From Histoplasma ohiense (Eukaryota; Ascomycota; Eurotiomycetes; Onygenales; Ajellomycetaceae), in contig JAEVHH010000003.1 in NCBI GenBank assembly GCA_017607445.1, positions 6,386,001-6,450,000 of the forward strand: a DNA stretch of 64,000 nucleotides, in the 5' to 3' direction. Below the pieces are notes generated by a model. It was not told the DNA's origin, made no database searches, and saw nothing but the letters and a program-made list of their open reading frames with translations. The translations under genes and the position numbers were made by a program. This document shows, piece after piece, positions 59,402 through 64,000 of the stretch. The stretch's first letter is position 1, and the number at the start of each line of letters is the position of its first letter.

Positions 59402-62228
59402 TCTACAAAAAACACTCAACAGATTACTAGATAAAGACTTCATTCATATTAACAACTCATCTGCTGCAGCATCTGTACTGTTTGCAAAGAAATCAGAAGA
59501 AGGCTTACAATTCTGCATTGACTATCAAGAGCTCAATAAGATTACACAGAAAGATCAATACCTTCTTCCACTCATCAATGAAATACTCAAATGAATAGAA
59601 AAAGCAAAATGATTTATGAAACTTAACATCTCTGCAGCCTTTTACAAGATAAGAATTAATGAAGGTGACAAATGACTAACTGTCTTTCATACACATTACA
59701 GATTATATGAATGAACAGTGACTCTCTTTGAATTAGTGAACATTCTAAGTACATTTCAGAAATACATTAACTGAGCTCTATGAGATCTGCTCAATGAGAT
59801 TGTCTCAGTGTACATGAACAATATCTTGATCTTCACTGATGGATTGCTCACTGAGTACTGTAAGTATGTATGACAAGTGCTTGATCATCTACAAAAAGCT
59901 GAACTGTAAGTAGACATTGATAAATGTGACTTTGAGATCAAGTCTATGATCTATCTAGGATTCATCATTGAAGCTGAAAAGAGTGTATGCATGGATTCTA
60001 AGAAGGTGGAAGCAATTCTCAACTGAGAGATATCAGTCTTGATAAAAGAGACTAGAAGCTTTCTAGAATTCATCAACTTCTATCAAAGATTCATCAAAGA
60101 CTTCTCTGATATTATACAATCACTGACAGATCTGACTCAGAAAGACACTGTATTTCAATGAACTGATGAAGTAAATGCAGCATTCAAAAAGCTGAAGTGT
60201 ATGTTCACAAATGCTTCAATACTGCAATCATTCAATTCAGATAAGCATACAATTCTTGAAACAGACATCTCAGATTATGTAGTAGATGAGACACTAATAC
60301 AATATGATAACAAAAATGTTCTACAATCTTATGTCTTCATCTTAAAGAAGATGTTGTTCACTGAATGCAACTACAAAATCTATAACAAAGAGCTTCTAGC
60401 AATCATATAATGTCTCAAAGAATGAGAGTTCAAACTCATGAGTGTTGAGAGATTCAAGATTGTTACTGATCATAAGAATCTGAAATATTTCACAATCACT
60501 CATAAGCTCACTGAGAGACATATACACTGATCATTGTTTCTTAGCCAATTCTCATTCATGATTCACTATCAATCAGAAGCAGAGAACACCCTTGCAGATG
60601 CTCTATCTCACTGAGAATAAGATATGTCATTCAATGATCTGAATGACAGATGGAAACACTGAGAGCATCAGTTAATCAACCCCACAATTATAGAAAGTCC
60701 CACACAGTCAGATGAACCTCATATACACATTAATCAATTCCATACTCAATACCTCTCATTTGAAGAGCAATGGAGACAAGCAACAGAGACAGATGAATTC
60801 TGACAACAAGCTGCTGAAGTCATATAAAGCAGAGCATCTCAATTCTCTGCAGACATATACTCAAAAATGAACATCTCAGTATACTCAATCAGTGATGATG
60901 GATGTCTACACTTCTGAGACAGATGATGGATCTCTGATTCAGAATCTCTACAAACACAAATCATGCAGAAGATCCATGACTCATCAATGACTGAGCACTC
61001 AGACTGTGAGATTATGTACAGCATCATAGCTCAAGACTTCTACTGATCAGATATGTCAAAGAATGTACATCAATTTGTACACAATTGCAATCACTGTGGC
61101 TTGGTAACAGCATGACACAAACAATAAAAAGAGATGTTGAAATCTCTGTCTATTTCTGAATGAATCTGATGTGATATAGCAATTGACTTTGCAGTTTCTC
61201 TATCTGAAAGTGAAGGTTCTACAAACATTCTAATCATTGTCAATCATCTCAGCAAGAGTGTAATACTGCAACTCTGTGACACAATGAATGCTGAAGTAGT
61301 TGTGGATGTCTTTGTCTGAAGCTTATTCTATCATATACACAGTCTGCCTTCATTCATTGTATCAGATAGAGACAGTCAATTCATCAGCACACTCTGAACC
61401 CACATATGCCAGCTGCTAAGAATTGAATGAAAATTGTCAACAGTGTATCACTCAGAGATCAATGAAGTCATAGAGAGAATGATATAAACAGTAAAGAATA
61501 TTCTTCATAAATTCTGCAATTACACACAAAACAACTGAAGTCATCTGCTATCACACATTGAGATTGTGATCAATAGATGAGACTCTGTTACAACAGATAT
61601 AAGCTCATTCTTCTTTCTGTATGAATACAATTTAGAAGTTCTAGACTTCTCTGAGAATCTCTGAGAAACCACATACACCCACAGTTTCATACAAGCAGCA
61701 GATAACATCATGAACAAGCTTAAGAAAGCTCACAAATGAACAGAAGCTTTTATAATCAGCATTCAGTAAAATTATAAGAATCAAGCAAACATCAGAAGAA
61801 GTTCTGTGACTTAATATCATATAAAAAACAAGATCTGATTAGATCTCAAGAATATAAAGACAGATCATCTCTTACATACACTGAATTACTGTCATGCTAA
61901 ATATACTGTGACAGAGATGCTAGGCACACACAATTATCAACTCAACACTCTGTCAGATATTCATGATGTCTTTCACACAAATCTGCTCCAATCCATGGCT
62001 GAGGATTCATTTTCTTCACAGAGAATCTCCAACTGACAGCCACCTGTCATTATAGAAGAAGATAATGAACTTGAATGAGAGATTGAAGCAATTCTTGATG
62101 ATAGAACCAATCATCATCACCACAAATATCTTGTCAAATGGGTAGAATACAATTGTCTGATCTGGGAACCTGTGTCCACCTTGGAGGATACCACCACCCT
62201 CGACGCCTACGAGTCATCACTCACCCTG
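59402..62228 (+). pseudogene. RT, RNase H, integrase and chromodomain of the outermost GypA element (resumed)
   Basis: Resumes after the ctcat duplication. RT: LFAKKSEEGLQFCIDYQELNKIT and FMKLNISAAFYKIRINEGDK; the catalytic motif reads YMNNILIF, so both catalytic Asp are lost. RNase H: ILETDISDYVVDETLIQYDN (about 60253). Integrase: HSLPSFIVSDRDSQFISTL (about 61335), LSTVYHSEINEVIERMI. Chromodomain to 62228: HHHHKYLVKWVEYNCLIWEP, then STLEDTTTLDAYESS. TGA breaks are numerous. Confidence 0.83.
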
Positions 62229-64000
62229 TGTAATGCACTCGTTTATTATTTCCTTATTATCTTCGCTTATTCTTATCTCTTTCCATTATACTCTCGCTAC
62301 CGCTATTTCTATATGTATATATATATCGATGTATGTATTTCACACATCTTCTTTCTCTTTCTTTTCTTTCTTAGCGATTAGCTACACTACACTACATTAC
62401 ACTACTATACTATATTGCTTTACAATATATTACTATTATCTCCGCTACACTATAAACTATCTTCTACTGTTACTCTTCACACTGTCACTACATCTCACAG
62501 TTTCTAATCACTCAATCTTTGAGAGATGATCTGTTGAGTAATAGTCATGGCCTCTACCCACAGCATCCACTGTACTCATGCTACCACTGAACCTGAAGCA
62601 ACAAACATCATGGAAGAAAACTGTGAAATGCACACTTCTGTCACTGAAAGTGTGCAACAAGCATCATCTTTCTCTATGAAATCAGACTTTGAGTATAGTT
62701 CAGAAGAGGATATCTCTTCTGAAGATCTCAGCACAATTGAGACTGAGAAGATAGCTGTGATCAGAAGAATCAAAAAATTACAGACTGAGAAAGAATTGTG
62801 AGAACTTCAACAACAGTGCAACACTTTACTACAAGAATTGAATGAAACAATTTCAATCATCTGAAATATGCTAGAAGCACATCTGAACCACAGTAGAAAT
62901 GCAACTAATGTGAATGATAACTGTGATAACATCACAAATATTCTCAGATCATCAGAAACCACACTACAAGCATTCAACATCTTAGTGAAAAGCACTGTGA
63001 CTACTGTCAGTGGGAGATGTAGTTGGGTACCACTTTGGCAATTAGAACTTTGAAATTCCAGCATGAGTGATCACTCTTCTTGAAAAGATGTGAAAAAGTT
63101 TCAAGATCAAAGCATGAAAGAATTTGAAAACTTTGTTACAGCTGCTATCACTTTCCATGTCAGTGATCTTGATTACTACAATGAACACAACCATCAAAAG
63201 ATCATCAAAGCTGTTACTCATTTCAATGTCAAGATGCAACAATGTTGATATCAACATACACATAATATGTGGACTTTGCCACCATGGGAAGAATTTGTTA
63301 GTTGGATGTAATATCAAGTCACTGATTCAGATAGAAGTTTCTGAGATGCTGATAGACAGTACTGAAAAACAGAGCAACAAGAAGATCAGACAGTTCAACA
63401 ATTTGTTTCACACTTACAATCAATTGAAGAGCATCTGCAGCATTCTTATAGTGAATATCATCAGAAATCACACCTCTATATGAAAGTTCTACCTTCCATT
63501 CACTGAGAATTCAACAAATATGCAATCAAATTGGAAGAGTTAAGCTATGATGCCACCCTACATAAACTTGCAATGGCAGAATCGAATCTGTCAGAGAGAT
63601 GGAAAAAGCTTAAAGAGAAGTCAAATTTCAAAAACCCCACTCAAAGCTTTAACAACAGAAATAATGCTGATAATAGATCACAAAACAAACACAGATGAAA
63701 TGACACTACAAAGTCTGATGACTCCATTCAATCAAAATATTGCTGTTATTGCAAGCAACCAGGACATATCATCGATTTGTGTTTCAAACAACTCAAAGAT
63801 GAATTCAAAAACACCAAGTCTGATTTGAAACTCAATGCAAAAGACACAAAGAACTCAAAGAACTCAAAAAACACTTAAGATATATCATTCAGCTTGCAAT
63901 GACAGTCATAAATGTGGAAAGTCAATGCAAAAATGCCTTAAGCTTCACTGTCACAGTGGAACTTGCTATATCTAAGAGTCTGCAAAAAGTGCTTGTGCTA
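62229..64000 (+). mobile_element. GypB element inside the outermost GypA, 5' LTR and gag, continues beyond the window
   Basis: LTR 62229-62499 (271 bp, the most CpG-rich copy), then the gag region. The 5 bp before it (ccctg) are the expected target duplication, to be found downstream of the window. The CCHC knuckle CCYCKQPGHIIDLC (about 63740-63780) is the best preserved here. Confidence 0.9.
62547..63850 (+). pseudogene. gag of the rightmost GypB element
   Basis: ATG at 62547, open for 84 codons to a TGA inside the coiled coil (KKLQTEKEL). It continues in other frames through FENFVTAAITFHVSDLDYYNEH (about 63120-63185) to the intact CCHC zinc knuckle. Confidence 0.75.

Larger units (their letters stand above)
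35572..62228 (+). mobile_element. Outermost GypA element (level 1 of the nest), interrupted and 3' incomplete
   Basis: 5' LTR 35572-35965 (shortened, about 394 bp). The left internal part (35966-38017) carries gag, zinc knuckle, protease and linker. The element resumes at 59402 with reverse transcriptase, RNase H, integrase and chromodomain to 62228. Joining across 38018-59401 restores the same word order as the uninterrupted copy at 40700-40740. At 62229 a GypB LTR interrupts the chromodomain, so the 3' LTR is outside the window or lost. Confidence 0.88.

Noticed and set aside
43455..62529. Recurring Ser/Tyr/Thr-rich frame (HSFIISLLSSLILTSFHYTLAT...) seen about five times
   Set aside because: It is the GypB LTR read through in one frame, not a protein family.
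43781..64000. TGA read as a sense codon (altered genetic code)
   Set aside because: Host genes in the first 24 kb use TGA as a normal stop (e.g. at 1277 and 16289), and TGA in the repeats coincides with CpG-type mutation of CGA.
24351..64000. Centromere
   Set aside because: AT-rich nested retrotransposons occur in fungal centromeres but also in dispersed isochores; sequence alone cannot distinguish them without CENP-A mapping.

Overview
The window is nuclear DNA of a filamentous ascomycete. Genes carry short GT...AG introns (about 50-90 nt, CTAAC/CTGAC branch points), and the gene set is typically fungal: squalene synthase, F-box protein, Zn2Cys6 regulator, Nbs1, Y-family polymerase. A gene-rich part (1-24.3 kb) abuts an AT-rich, CpG-poor, retrotransposon-filled part (24.3-64 kb). 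Repeats mutated mainly at CpG are reported for Onygenales such as Coccidioides, so Eurotiomycetes/Onygenales is my best guess; the species is not determined.

Gene-rich part. A 5'-truncated GPI mannosyltransferase I gene (PIG-M/GPI14) is followed by an F-box protein gene. Next come three decayed genes (5.1-11.4 kb): an ACSF3-like acyl/malonyl-CoA synthetase, an enoyl-CoA hydratase/isomerase and a Zn2Cys6 transcription factor, plausibly a dead acyl-CoA-related cluster. Then come squalene synthase (ERG9), a DnaJ-domain gene divergent from it, a coiled-coil protein of unknown function, and DNA polymerase kappa head-to-head with NBS1. The last pair, both DNA-damage genes, shares a 263-bp intergenic region with two CACGTG motifs. 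I reconstructed exon joins from phase-compatible splice sites.

Repeat part. Two Ty3/gypsy families dominate: GypA (about 534-bp LTR, TGTGAC...TTACA) and GypB (268-bp LTR, TGTAATGC...CACA). Their flanks resolve into a nest. A GypA element (from 35572) is split by a second GypA (38018-59396, target duplication ctcat). That one is split by a GypB (43466-58763, duplication agaat), which is split by another GypB (46970-54806, duplication gacaa). The innermost carries a tRNA-derived SINE (50811-51144, duplication cttcctc). A further GypB begins at 62229 inside the outermost GypA and leaves the window. The left flank (24.3-35.6 kb) holds reverse GypA and GypB pieces, a second SINE inside a piggyBac-type transposase relic, a Tad-like LINE 3' part, an 18-bp minisatellite and a 258-bp tandem duplication.

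Decay of the retroelements is mostly CpG to TpG/CpA. It turns Arg CGA codons into TGA, so reading frames stay long but are punctuated by TGA. The SINEs and the 268-bp GypB LTRs keep their CpGs. No intact autonomous element, CRISPR array, rRNA or ordinary tRNA gene was found.
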